Assembly: GCA_017656505.1 (NCBI GenBank)
Contig: JACDNU010000004.1
Location: 1-64,000 of the forward strand
From: Archaeoglobus sp.
GTDB lineage: Archaea > Halobacteriota > Archaeoglobi > Archaeoglobales > Archaeoglobaceae
Direction: 5' to 3'
DNA length: 64,000 nucleotides
Position numbers and translations under genes: made by a program. Below are positions 8,219-16,438 of the stretch, piece after piece. Under the pieces are notes generated by a model that saw nothing but the letters and a program-made list of their open reading frames with translations, did no database searches and was not told the DNA's origin. The number at the start of each line of letters is the position of its first letter. Within the stretch, counting starts at the first letter, position 1.

Positions 8219-9352
8219 GTGGGAAAGGAAGTGGAGAAAGCCGAAAAGATCGATGAGCTTTACAACTCTTTTCTTAGTAGGGAGAAACTAAAGCAGTACA
8301 AAGAAAACGGAAAGAAAATCATAGGCACGCTTTGCAACAACGTTCCTGAGGAGATAATTCATTCCTTTGGAGCTGTACCAGCGAGAATGCTTGGTTTAGC
8401 AGATTCAACCGAGCTTGCAAGCTCTAAGATTCCGACATGGGTTTGTTTGTATACAAAAAGGATCATGGAAGATGCCTTGCGCGGAGATTTCGACTTTTTG
8501 GACGGAATCGTTGGAATGACATCCGACGACACTAAAAGCCAATTCTACTCCGCTTACACGTTCTATTTAAAGCCAGAGTTCTCATATCTCATCCAGATTC
8601 CTTACGTCAGAGATGATCTATCTTTGAATTTCTTCAGGAAGGAGCTTGAAAGGTTCATAGCAAAGCTTTCAGAATTTATAGAGGAAGAGTTCAGCGAGGA
8701 TAGATTGGCGAAGTCAATCGCGATTTACAACGAATTCAGGGAGCTGCTCGATGAGCTGTTAGCTTTAAGGCATCTCGACTCCCCGAAGCTTTCCGGCGAA
8801 GATTGGTTGAAAATCCTACTCTCAAGCACGGCGATGCTTAAAGAAGATTTCAACAATTCTCTACCTCCTGTTCTTGCTGAGATAAAGGATTTTGAGGGAT
8901 ATAAAGATTACAAGCTCCGAATCCATCTCTCCGGCACGGATTTCTACGATGTGGAGATAGTCAGAATGATCGAATCGCTTGGCGGCTTGGTCGTTTCCGA
9001 TGATCTTTGCACCGCTGAAGGTTACTACAAAGGGATCGTTGAAGGTTTTAACCTGAAAGATTTGGCGAAAAGGTATCTGAATCAGTCAGCCTGTGTTCTT
9101 ACGGCAGGCCTTGAAAATCTCTCAATCGAAGATAGGTTAAATTTCATAGGGGAAAGGCTGAGAGAAAGTAAAGCTGATGCGATAATCTTGCTTAGAGACA
9201 GGGGATGCGAAATCTGTGGACACCAGTGTCCTTTCATCCTTCAGGAGTTTGGCAAAATGGGAATTCCAACTTTAATTCTGGATCTCGATTCCCCCTATCC
9301 AACGGAGCAGATGAGGACGAGGGTTGAGGCATTTATCGAGTCTTACGGGTGA
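8219..9352 (+). CDS. BcrC/HgdB-type 2-hydroxyacyl-CoA dehydratase / aroyl-CoA reductase subunit (small)
   Basis: A 377-residue protein of the HgdB/BcrBC iron-sulphur family. Compared from memory with benzoyl-CoA reductase subunit C, Cys76 (IPTWVCLYTKR) and Cys330 (LLRDRGCEIC) line up with two of three conserved cysteines. The second position, normally SxCD-like, reads TSDD at 101-104, so the cysteine is replaced by Asp103. Two extra cysteines, 333 and 337, make a CxxCxxxC cluster with Cys330. VSDDLCTAEGYY (255-270) is typical of the family. The GTG at 8219 has AAAGGTGA upstream; a GTG at 8189 would add ten residues. Small-then-large gene order matches bcrC-bcrB. Confidence 0.78.
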   Translation: MGKEVEKAEKIDELYNSFLSREKLKQYKENGKKIIGTLCNNVPEEIIHSFGAVPARMLGLADSTELASSKIPTWVCLYTKRIMEDALRGDFDFLDGIVGMTSDDTKSQFYSAYTFYLKPEFSYLIQIPYVRDDLSLNFFRKELERFIAKLSEFIEEEFSEDRLAKSIAIYNEFRELLDELLALRHLDSPKLSGEDWLKILLSSTAMLKEDFNNSLPPVLAEIKDFEGYKDYKLRIHLSGTDFYDVEIVRMIESLGGLVVSDDLCTAEGYYKGIVEGFNLKDLAKRYLNQSACVLTAGLENLSIEDRLNFIGERLRESKADAIILLRDRGCEICGHQCPFILQEFGKMGIPTLILDLDSPYPTEQMRTRVEAFIESYG

Positions 9353-9353
9353 T

Positions 9354-10604
9354 ATGATGGAAGATTTGAAGCTCCAAGAATGGAATCCCTTGGGATACAA
9401 AACCCTTTACCGCAATCTTTTCAAGAAACACCTTGCCAGACAGGATGAGTTATTGAAACAAGGCAAGAAGGTGGGCTGGTTCTTTTCTTTTCATCCCTCA
9501 GAAATAATATACATCTTCGATGTTGTTCCGGCTTTTCCCGAGCAGTACTCTGCCTACGCTGCCGCCAGAGGCTCATCCGTTGATCTGATAGATGCGAGCA
9601 TAACCAAGGGCTTTGGGCATTTCCTGTGTGATTACTTCAAGACAACCATAGGCATGATAGAGGAGCCGGAGAAAGCTACCAAACCACTCATGCCCAAGCC
9701 CGATTTCATAGTTGACACCCGGGCTTTATGTGTTGCCCATCACGAGATGACGGAAGTCTTTGCGAGGAAGTATGGGATTCCAAAGTACACAGTAAACTAC
9801 CCGTACTGGACTTCTGATGCTTTAGGCAAGGTTGATGAGCTGACGAAGATTCCGGAGAGAGTGGACGAGCTTTACATGGAGTATTCCATTGCGAAGCTTA
9901 AAGGTCTATTTGAATTCATGGAAAAAGTATCTGGAACTCCTTTTGATGAGGAAAAGTTCAAAGATGTGTTTGAAACTTCAGAGAAGACGTCAAAGCTTCT
10001 GATTGATATAGCGAAGCTGATGATGTCAAAACCAACTCCGGGAAGTCAGAGGGAGATTGCCGACCTCGTTTTTCTGGGCTTTTTCGTCCTCGGCAGCGAT
10101 TATGCCTACGAGTTCGCTGAGAAAGGGTACGAGATGATAAAGGAGAGGGTGAAGAGGAAGGAAGGAGTCGTACCTGAGGAAAAATTAAGACTTCTCACAT
10201 TCGGAATAATGCCATGGCACTCGTTATCGCTCTATGAGTACTGTGAGATGATGGGGGCAACCTTCCCTGTCAACCTCTATGTAAACGCCTCACTTCATCT
10301 CTGCGACGCGAAAAATCCTTGGGAGAGTATGGTAAGAAGATCGATGCACTTCACGAATTCAACCTATGATCTGCTTGATGGAGTGGTAGAGAACGCCAGA
10401 AAAGCAGATTTGGATGGGGCTTTGTTGCTGGAGAACACCGGATGCAGAATAACTTCGATGATAATCCATCCTTTGGCAGATGTTTTGCAGGAAGAGCTTG
10501 GAATCCCCAGCCTTATTCTGGAGGCTCCACAGTGCGACCCGAGAGTAATGCCTCTTGAGAGGGCGAAGACTCAGGTTGAGGCGTTTGTAGAATCTTTGCT
10601 GTAA
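9354..10604 (+). CDS. BcrB/HgdB-type 2-hydroxyacyl-CoA dehydratase / aroyl-CoA reductase subunit (large)
   Basis: A 416-residue partner of the preceding gene. The three conserved cysteines of the family are present: Cys92 (FLCDYFKTTIG), Cys126 (DTRALCVAHHEM) and Cys364 (ENTGCRITSM), aligning with the same positions recalled for benzoyl-CoA reductase subunit B. VSGTPFDEEKF and the later KPTPGS segment also fit that pattern. Two ATGs (9354, 9357) follow GGGTGA; the first overlaps the previous gene's end region by one base gap. The pair could reduce an aroyl-CoA or dehydrate a 2-hydroxyacyl-CoA; sequence alone does not decide. No ATP-dependent activator (BcrA/D or HgdC) is encoded in the window. 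Confidence 0.8.
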   Translation: MMEDLKLQEWNPLGYKTLYRNLFKKHLARQDELLKQGKKVGWFFSFHPSEIIYIFDVVPAFPEQYSAYAAARGSSVDLIDASITKGFGHFLCDYFKTTIGMIEEPEKATKPLMPKPDFIVDTRALCVAHHEMTEVFARKYGIPKYTVNYPYWTSDALGKVDELTKIPERVDELYMEYSIAKLKGLFEFMEKVSGTPFDEEKFKDVFETSEKTSKLLIDIAKLMMSKPTPGSQREIADLVFLGFFVLGSDYAYEFAEKGYEMIKERVKRKEGVVPEEKLRLLTFGIMPWHSLSLYEYCEMMGATFPVNLYVNASLHLCDAKNPWESMVRRSMHFTNSTYDLLDGVVENARKADLDGALLLENTGCRITSMIIHPLADVLQEELGIPSLILEAPQCDPRVMPLERAKTQVEAFVESLL

Positions 10605-10622
10605 TTCTCAGTTCTAAGCTGT

Positions 10623-11660
10623 TTAAGCTGTTTTTACCTTTTTTCTTTCCGCAAACTTTTTGAGATAGCTCCAGAGTCCGTGGGGTGCAAAGATCGCGAC
10701 CACTATCAGGATGATGTAAAGGATAGCCTCATCGTTTAAGGGCAGAACCTGGCTTACCTGGGCAGCTATACCCTTTAACCACCAGTTCTTTGCGAGGAAT
10801 ATAAGAAATCCACCAATAATTGGGCCGTAGAGCGTTCCAAGGCCACCGATAACGGCAGCCAAGATTATGAGTAGCATCAGAGGGATATCAAAGACATCCG
10901 GACCGATGGTGATTCTGTAGTGGATTATCGCAGCCCCCGCTAAGCCAGCGAAGAAGGAGCTTATGACGAAGGATAAAACCTTGTACTTTACAATATCTAT
11001 CCCAACAGATTCCGCGAGTATTTCATCATCCCTCACAGCCCTGAACTTGTAGCCGATCGAACTTCTCAGGATGACGTGCAGAATTATAGCTGATATCACG
11101 AGGAGAAATAAAGCGATGTAGTACCTTCCAACCGGATCTGGAGCCAAAGCTCTCTCCAATCCGATGGAAAATCCTTCTTCACCGCCTAGAATATCGCTCC
11201 AGACATAGAGGAACTGGATGAAGACCAAGGGCAGCACGGCTGTAACCAACGCGAAGTAATAACCCTTCAGTCTTAAGGTTATCACACCTATAACGAATCC
11301 AACGAAAGCAGCAATGATTCCGCCAAGCAAAATCGAAACGGCAATTGGAGGGGTTGGAATGCCCGCCATAAATGAGAGAAACGAACCCTCAAATCTTGAT
11401 GGAACTTGCAGCAAAGCAGTTGTGTAGGCTCCAATCCCGACGAAAACCGTATGACCGAGGTTGACTTGGCCAGTGTAGCCAACTATCACATCCCAGCTTA
11501 TTGCAAGGATTATGAAAAGGAATGTGAGGCCTATCAGATAGATGAACGCTTCTGGGATGAATAATGGGGCAATTCCTGCTAGGATTAGAATTATCACTGC
11601 AACAGCGAGTCTTGGATCCTTCGCATCTTTTGCTTTGAAGTTCAGCTTCATCTCTTTCAT
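10623..11660 (-). CDS. livM: Branched-chain amino acid-type ABC transporter permease LivM
   Basis: A 345-residue hydrophobic permease with many membrane spans and the LivM-type loop SVGIDIVKYKVLSFVISSFFAGLAG. It would form the membrane channel with LivH. The ATG at 11660 overlaps the livH stop by four bases (ATGA) and has GGGTGG upstream; the longer frame to 11738 lies wholly inside livH and is not used. Ends in a basic tail. The substrate is set by the binding protein and may be an amino acid or, given the neighbours, an organic acid. Confidence 0.92.
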   Translation of the reverse strand: MKEMKLNFKAKDAKDPRLAVAVIILILAGIAPLFIPEAFIYLIGLTFLFIILAISWDVIVGYTGQVNLGHTVFVGIGAYTTALLQVPSRFEGSFLSFMAGIPTPPIAVSILLGGIIAAFVGFVIGVITLRLKGYYFALVTAVLPLVFIQFLYVWSDILGGEEGFSIGLERALAPDPVGRYYIALFLLVISAIILHVILRSSIGYKFRAVRDDEILAESVGIDIVKYKVLSFVISSFFAGLAGAAIIHYRITIGPDVFDIPLMLLIILAAVIGGLGTLYGPIIGGFLIFLAKNWWLKGIAAQVSQVLPLNDEAILYIILIVVAIFAPHGLWSYLKKFAERKKVKTA

Positions 11661-12517
11661 TCTTCCACCCCAAAGAGTCCAGTAGGCCTTACGATGAGAA
11701 TTCCTATAATGGTTATTAAAACCATGAACTCGCCCCATCTTGCTCCAAGAGTTGTGATCGTGGCAGTGAGGATGTAGCCGACTATGAAAGATGCGATGAT
11801 GCTTCCTCTCACACTTCCAAGTCCTCCAAGAATGACAATCGCAAAAGCGAAGATTAAAGATTTAACAGCGAATATGGGGTTAGCGGCGAAAACCTGAGCG
11901 TAAAGTAAACCACCAAAACCTGCAAGTGCAGCAGAGATGAACATCGTAATCACGAAAAGCTTTTCCACATCAAGACCGACGATCATTGCAGCTTCAAAAT
12001 CTTGGGATGCTGCAGAAATCATTTTTCCCGTTCTTGTTCGGTTTATGAAGTATTCGAGCAGAATTATAACCACTATCGCAGCGATGAAAGCCATAACCCT
12101 CTTCATTGTCACGGGCACACCAGCAATCTCAACAACCCCTCTCACGAATGAGGGTACCGCAATCCCGTGTTCTCCGAAAATAATCAAGAGGATCTGTTCT
12201 ACCAGCAAAGCAAAAGCTAGCGTTACGATTATGATCATTACCTCGTGCTCTTTGATAGGTGACATCATAAGTTTGTAGATGACTATTCCAAGCAATCCGA
12301 CGAGAAGGACTGCTATAACATAGGACACGAAAAGATTCACTCCTAGATTTTTGATCAAAACAATCGCAATGTAGGCTGATAAAACGAAAAAAGTTCCATG
12401 AGCGAAGTTTAGAATTCTAGCAATTCCAAAAATAAGCGAAAAGCCTGATGCAGCAAGTGCCCAAATCCCACTGACAACTGCCCCGTAAATGAGGACTCTT
12501 ATCAGTACATCCATCAT
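11657..12517 (-). CDS. livH: Branched-chain amino acid-type ABC transporter permease LivH
   Basis: A 286-residue permease with about eight membrane spans. It shows the LivH opening ALAASGFSLIFGIARILNFAHG and the loop GLDVEKLFVITMFISAALAGFGG, followed by GGLGSVRGSI. It is the first gene of a livHM unit read on the minus strand, separated from the binding-protein gene by 268 bases with its own TATA box. Two ATG codons start the frame at 12517 and 12514; no strong ribosome site is seen, so the message is probably leaderless. Confidence 0.92.
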   Translation of the reverse strand: MMDVLIRVLIYGAVVSGIWALAASGFSLIFGIARILNFAHGTFFVLSAYIAIVLIKNLGVNLFVSYVIAVLLVGLLGIVIYKLMMSPIKEHEVMIIIVTLAFALLVEQILLIIFGEHGIAVPSFVRGVVEIAGVPVTMKRVMAFIAAIVVIILLEYFINRTRTGKMISAASQDFEAAMIVGLDVEKLFVITMFISAALAGFGGLLYAQVFAANPIFAVKSLIFAFAIVILGGLGSVRGSIIASFIVGYILTATITTLGARWGEFMVLITIIGILIVRPTGLFGVEE

Positions 12518-12535
12518 ATGTCTGTAAACTGTAAT

Positions 12536-12550
12536 AATTAAATAAAAAAA
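12536..12550 (-). promoter_or_regulatory. TATA box for livHM
   Basis: Read on the minus strand this is TTTTTTTATTTAATT, centred about 27 bases before the livH ATG at 12517. It gives the permeases a promoter separate from the binding protein. The rest of the 268-base gap holds only A/T-rich sequence and the T tract that ends the binding-protein gene. Confidence 0.5.
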
Positions 12551-12760
12551 TTTCGGAAAATCGTTAAGAATTTATCGGCTCAACAAAAACTAGTCAGCTC
12601 CCATGACAAAAAATAAAAACTTCTGGTAGTTTAGAATAATTAAAAGGGTGAAAATAATATAATTGTATGTTAAATACCTTGCTAGTGTTTGACAAATTAA
12701 AGTGTCTTTTTAAACAAAATTTGAATATGTAATACGCGGTGAGAAAGGTTGGAGACAGTA

Positions 12761-12785
12761 AAAATAAAAAATTTAAAAAAGTTTG
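12761..12785 (-). terminator. T-tract terminator after the binding-protein gene
   Basis: On the minus strand the stop codon is followed by CTTTTTTAAATTTTTTATTT, three T runs of five or more, as expected for archaeal termination. It would favour more binding protein than permease message. Confidence 0.45.
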
Positions 12786-14126
12786 TTACTCGAGCCAGGG
12801 TGGAAGTTTGAGATCACTCTTGGCAACAGTCTTGGGATAGATTATGTACTGTTTTCCATCCTGCCACTGGGATATCCAGTTTCTAACGAAGTTATCGCCC
12901 CAGGCAAGCGCATGATTCTTGTGCCAAGCAATCGTTCTTGTTAGCACGAGCGGATTCTTTGTATCATGCTTCTCGAGGTATTTAACTACCACATCTGGAT
13001 CAAATGGATTCTTTTCTCCAGCTTTGTATGCTGCTTCTACAGCATCCTTATACGCATAAACTGCATCGTAAGCTCCATATGCCTGATGCGATTCTGGATA
13101 GTGTCCGAATTTGGCCTTATAGGCCTCAACGAACTTGGCACACATGTCTGTTGGTGGAGAAGTTACGAGAGCTCCACCATCTGCAATGAATATCTCGTAG
13201 TTTGCCATTTCGTTGGTCTTATCGTAGAACTGGTAGTCAATGGCTGCTAAATCATGGCCCGCAAGCAAAGCTGGGATCTGGAGTTCACCCCATGATTTTG
13301 CAAGAACGTCACCAGTTCCTGCGATAGCGAGGATCGGCATTATTACATCTGCTCCCCTTGCTTTAGCGTCAAGCAGGAGGGTCTCATACTCAGTAAATCC
13401 TCTTCCAACTTTCTTATCACCGACTATCTCGACATTCCTCTCCTCGAGCAATGGTGTGAGTCCTTTCATCACAGCATCCGTCCACACATGCTCATCTCTG
13501 ATGATATATACCTTATCTACTTTAACACCCTTGTCACGCAGGAAGTCGATCATCTCAGCAAGATCCCAAGCGAAAGTTGAGCCGTTATTCTGGCTTATTC
13601 TGAACCAGTACTTGTATTTATCATAATTCTCGGCTACTTTCGCAGGATGTGCAGGAGAAGAGGCATCTCCTAGGAATACGGTCTTGGTCTCTGCAACAGC
13701 CTCCATAATTGACATCATCACACCGCTTGAGAAACCTCCAGTAACCATGTCTGCATGCTCAACGGTTGCGAGCCTCCTCATCTCCGAGGCAGCCGCATCT
13801 GGATTTAGCTTTGTATCACCTACAACTACTTTCACTGGTAACCCAAGGATTCCACCTTGCTTATTTATTTCCTCGGCTGCAAGCAATGCCCCGCTTTTCT
13901 CAGCAGTGCCTTCAGGCAAGGCCATTGGGCCAAGAACTCCTATGACAACCTCCTTCTTACCTCCGAACGGTGGAGGTGTGGGTGTTGGCGTAGCTGCTGG
14001 AGTTGGGGTTGGTGTGGCTGCGGGTGTTGGCGTAGCTGCTGGAGTTGGGGTTGGCTTTTGGGGTTGCTGGGCGCAGCCGAATAACAGCAGTCCTACAAAC
14101 ACCAATATCAGCAATTTCTTCATCAT
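12786..14126 (-). CDS. ABC transporter substrate-binding lipoprotein (Liv/amide-urea type)
   Basis: A 446-residue periplasmic-type binding-fold I protein that would capture ligand outside the cell for LivHMGF. Residues 1-17 form a hydrophobic signal peptide ending LLFGC, with Cys18 as the lipid-anchor residue. A Pro-Thr-Ala linker follows to about residue 55, encoded by near-perfect DNA repeats. The mature domain starts KEVVIGVLGPMALPEG and contains LAAEEINKQGGILGLPVKVVVGDT, typical of the LivK/Peripla_BP_6 family. The Met-Met pair at 14126/14123 is the best start; upstream in-frame codons overlap the promoter. Confidence 0.9.
   Translation of the reverse strand: MMKKLLILVFVGLLLFGCAQQPQKPTPTPAATPTPAATPTPTPAATPTPTPPPFGGKKEVVIGVLGPMALPEGTAEKSGALLAAEEINKQGGILGLPVKVVVGDTKLNPDAAASEMRRLATVEHADMVTGGFSSGVMMSIMEAVAETKTVFLGDASSPAHPAKVAENYDKYKYWFRISQNNGSTFAWDLAEMIDFLRDKGVKVDKVYIIRDEHVWTDAVMKGLTPLLEERNVEIVGDKKVGRGFTEYETLLLDAKARGADVIMPILAIAGTGDVLAKSWGELQIPALLAGHDLAAIDYQFYDKTNEMANYEIFIADGGALVTSPPTDMCAKFVEAYKAKFGHYPESHQAYGAYDAVYAYKDAVEAAYKAGEKNPFDPDVVVKYLEKHDTKNPLVLTRTIAWHKNHALAWGDNFVRNWISQWQDGKQYIIYPKTVAKSDLKLPPWLE
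13981..14054 (-). repeat. Direct repeat encoding the Pro-Thr linker
   Basis: A 32-base segment starting GGTGTTGGCGTAGCTGCTGG at 13981 recurs exactly at 14023, a 42-base period, with partial copies around it. It encodes PTPAATPTP units of the lipoprotein linker and is a likely site of length change by slippage. Confidence 0.75.
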
Positions 14127-14141
14127 CAATAGTAAATAATA

Positions 14142-14160
14142 TAAGTAATACTTAAATATT
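14142..14160. promoter_or_regulatory. Shared bidirectional TATA box and palindrome between binding protein and livG
   Basis: Only 54 bases separate the divergent starts 14126 and 14181. TACTTAAATATT (14149-14160) is centred 26-29 bases from both, so one A/T element could serve as TATA box in each direction. It overlaps the perfect palindrome TAAGTA-A-TACTTA (14142-14154), a candidate operator that would control both genes together. Confidence 0.5.
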
Positions 14161-14180
14161 CCGACTTTCAACGATTATTA

Positions 14181-14864
14181 ATGGCAATAATGCGGGTTGA
14201 GAATGTTACGAAAAAGTTTGGAGAGCTTGTCGCTGTTGACAATGTGAGCCTTGAAGTCGAAAAAGAGGAGACTCTGGGCATTATAGGGCCGAATGGAGCG
14301 GGAAAAACGACACTTTTCAACGTAATTTCCGGCGAGATGAAACCCACATCTGGAAAAGTCTATTTCCGGGATGTTAACATCACCGGCAAGAGGCCGAGCA
14401 AAATAGTAAAGCTTGGATTGGTTAAGACTTTCCAAATAATGCGTGCCTTCAGCGAGATGACAGTACTTGAAAACATAATAGCTGTCAATCCAGACAGCAT
14501 AGACATTCTTAAGGATTTCAATCTCTGGGACAAAAGAGATATGAAAGCTGCCGATCTTCCTCAGGGGGAGCTTAGGAAGCTTGGAATAGCCATTGCAATG
14601 GCAACCAATCCCAGAATGATCCTGCTTGATGAGCCTTTTTCCGGTTTGAGCCCACGAGAATGTCTTGAGCTACATCGGATCATAGGAAGGCTTAGGGAAT
14701 ACGGTATGACGATGGTTATAATTGAACATAAGCTTAAAGAGCTTTTCAACGAAGCCGAGAGGGTGATCTGCCTGAATGCAGGTAGAATTCTGAAAGAAGG
14801 AACCCCTGATGAGGTTGTAAAGGATCCAAAAGTTATTGAAGCGTATATCGGTTATTCGGGGTGA
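14181..14864 (+). CDS. livG: ABC transporter ATP-binding protein LivG
   Basis: A 227-residue ATPase of the Liv importer. Walker A is GPNGAGKT at 36-43 and Walker B MILLDEP near 148. The signature helix reads LPQGELRKLGIA where the family normally has LSxGQQR, and the region before it is shortened, so the protein is about 25 residues below usual LivG length. The catalytic Glu of LLDEP and a switch His in VIIEHKL are kept. It probably starts at the first ATG (14181); another at 14190 is possible. The message looks leaderless. Confidence 0.88.
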   Translation: MAIMRVENVTKKFGELVAVDNVSLEVEKEETLGIIGPNGAGKTTLFNVISGEMKPTSGKVYFRDVNITGKRPSKIVKLGLVKTFQIMRAFSEMTVLENIIAVNPDSIDILKDFNLWDKRDMKAADLPQGELRKLGIAIAMATNPRMILLDEPFSGLSPRECLELHRIIGRLREYGMTMVIIEHKLKELFNEAERVICLNAGRILKEGTPDEVVKDPKVIEAYIGYSG

Positions 14865-14919
14865 TTAATGGTATTATTAATAGTAAATAGTAAATAGTAC
14901 CAAATAAGGGGTAGATAGG

Positions 14920-15609
14920 ATGGCAATAATCGAGGTTGAAGATTTGAGAGCTTATTATGGCAAATCGCAGATTTTACAGGGCTTGAACTTTGAAATCGAG
15001 GAGGGCGAGACGTTCACGATTCTTGGGCCGAATGGAGCAGGAAAAACAACTCTGATAAAATCAATCTGTGGCTTGGTCAAAACTGAGGGGAGCATAAAGT
15101 TCAAAGGTGAGGACATCTCAGGCTTGAAAACCCATAAGAGAATCGCTAAAGGCATCGCTGTATGCCCTGAGGGGAGAAAACTCTTTCCGAATCTAACCGT
15201 AGAAGACAACCTGAGGATGGGGGCGATAGGCGGGGACAGTGATGAAATGCTTGAGATGGTTTACAATCTCTTTCCAAAGTTAAGGGAAAGGAGAACCCAG
15301 ATTGCTAAGCGAGCAAGTGGTGGAGAGCAGCAAATGGTCGCTATAGGGAGGGCTTTGATGTCGAATCCCAGCTTGCTTCTCTTCGATGAACCTTCGATGG
15401 GTCTCGCTCCCATTATTGTGGAGAACATCAAAGATTCGCTTCTGAAGATGAAAGATGAGATGGACGTCTCGATTCTCATGGTGGAGCAGAACGTGAAGAT
15501 GGCTTTAGATCTCGCTGATAAAGTTGCAGTGCTCGTTAAAGGTAGATTCGTCAAGGAGGGAGACAGAAGTTCCCTGGGTGAGGTTGAAAAGCTCTATTTC
15601 GAAATATAA
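14920..15609 (+). CDS. livF: ABC transporter ATP-binding protein LivF
   Basis: A 229-residue second ATPase of the importer, pairing with LivG. Walker A GPNGAGKT lies at 36-43, the signature ASGGEQQMVAIGRAL near 132, Walker B LLLFDEPSMGL near 150, and the H-loop position has Gln in LMVEQNVKMAL as is usual in LivF. It follows livG after 55 bases of AGTAAAT-type repeats. Walker and signature motifs are all intact, so it can compensate for the degenerate LivG signature in the dimer. Confidence 0.92.
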   Translation: MAIIEVEDLRAYYGKSQILQGLNFEIEEGETFTILGPNGAGKTTLIKSICGLVKTEGSIKFKGEDISGLKTHKRIAKGIAVCPEGRKLFPNLTVEDNLRMGAIGGDSDEMLEMVYNLFPKLRERRTQIAKRASGGEQQMVAIGRALMSNPSLLLFDEPSMGLAPIIVENIKDSLLKMKDEMDVSILMVEQNVKMALDLADKVAVLVKGRFVKEGDRSSLGEVEKLYFEI

Positions 15610-15619
15610 GTGCCTAATT

Positions 15620-15676
15620 TACTCAATTCTATTTTGTTCTAACTTTTTAATTCTAGCTTTCTAACCGATTTTTTTG
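15620..15676 (+). terminator. T-rich terminator after livF
   Basis: The 57 bases hold repeated T runs (TATTTTG, CTTTTTAA, GATTTTTTTG). This convergent gap of 109 bases separates livF from the minus-strand gene ending at 15719; nothing else is visible in it. Confidence 0.4.
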
Positions 15677-15718
15677 ATTTAGCTAATTGGTTAAATTATT
15701 CACATATTATTCGCATCC

Positions 15719-16291
15719 TCAAAGGTTTATTCTGTAGCTCGTCGTTTCCGAGCCTCCCTCGTAGATTACCGTCATAATTGCGTCGACATATCCTTTATTT
15801 TTGATCTTCATTCCGTCAAAGAAATCAATGTTTACTTCCACACTTCTCTCTACGCTCTCCCCTTTCTTCAGATTTCCCAGAATGAGTGTCAGGTAGTCCT
15901 TTCCGTTAATCTTTATTGTCTGACCGTCTACTTTAAGCTCAAACCTTACCCTAACGTTTTTCACATCCTCGTAGTTGTTCGTAAGTCTTGCTTTAATTTC
16001 TCTGCTTAAGAGGGCCGTCTCCTTTATCTCCAGTATTTCTACTGTGAACTTTTTTGGTTGAGCGTTTTGAGGATCTTGAGAATCTGGATCTTGTGGGTCG
16101 GAATTGATATTATAATTTTGGCTTTTACTTTGTAATGCTCCTTGATTGCTTGATAGCTGCTCCCCGCTATTTGTAAAATCGAGAAATTTTGCCTCCACCC
16201 CTTCATGCGGTATGCCTAACTCATTGACATACATGGTTAAAGAGATAAGGCTGATTAGGAAGATGAACATCATCAGGAAATCTTTATCCAT
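15719..16291 (-). CDS. Membrane-anchored hypothetical protein with beta-rich outer domain
   Basis: A 190-residue protein of no recognised family. An N-terminal membrane segment (LMMFIFLISLISLTMYV, about residues 6-22) would anchor it with the rest outside. Residues 50-85 are a Gln/Asp/Pro/Ser-rich linker. The last 105 residues (FTVEILEIKETALLSREIKARLTN onward) have alternating short strands and a KKGESVERSVEV segment, resembling CARDB-like or FxLYD-like immunoglobulin folds, but this is only a pattern. The start MDKDF at 16291 is preferred over a Met six codons upstream because it puts the hydrophobic segment at the very N-terminus. Confidence 0.65.
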   Translation of the reverse strand: MDKDFLMMFIFLISLISLTMYVNELGIPHEGVEAKFLDFTNSGEQLSSNQGALQSKSQNYNINSDPQDPDSQDPQNAQPKKFTVEILEIKETALLSREIKARLTNNYEDVKNVRVRFELKVDGQTIKINGKDYLTLILGNLKKGESVERSVEVNIDFFDGMKIKNKGYVDAIMTVIYEGGSETTSYRINL

Positions 16292-16438
16292 AGATCGACT
16301 AGGAACCAAAAAAAGATATTTTTTAGGAAATTCGCATGATTATGATGTTTTTTGAGTTTTGAAAAGCTCTAGTTATTCATCCAGAACTATTCATCAAGAA
16401 CCACTACCTTTTTAAATTCCAAGAAAGTGTGGAGGGTG

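Noticed and set aside
13684..14139. Long plus-strand frame opposite the binding-protein gene
   Set aside because: It is the mirror of the lipoprotein gene, rich in Gly/Val from the linker repeats, with no ribosome site; the minus-strand protein has signal peptide, lipobox and family sequence.
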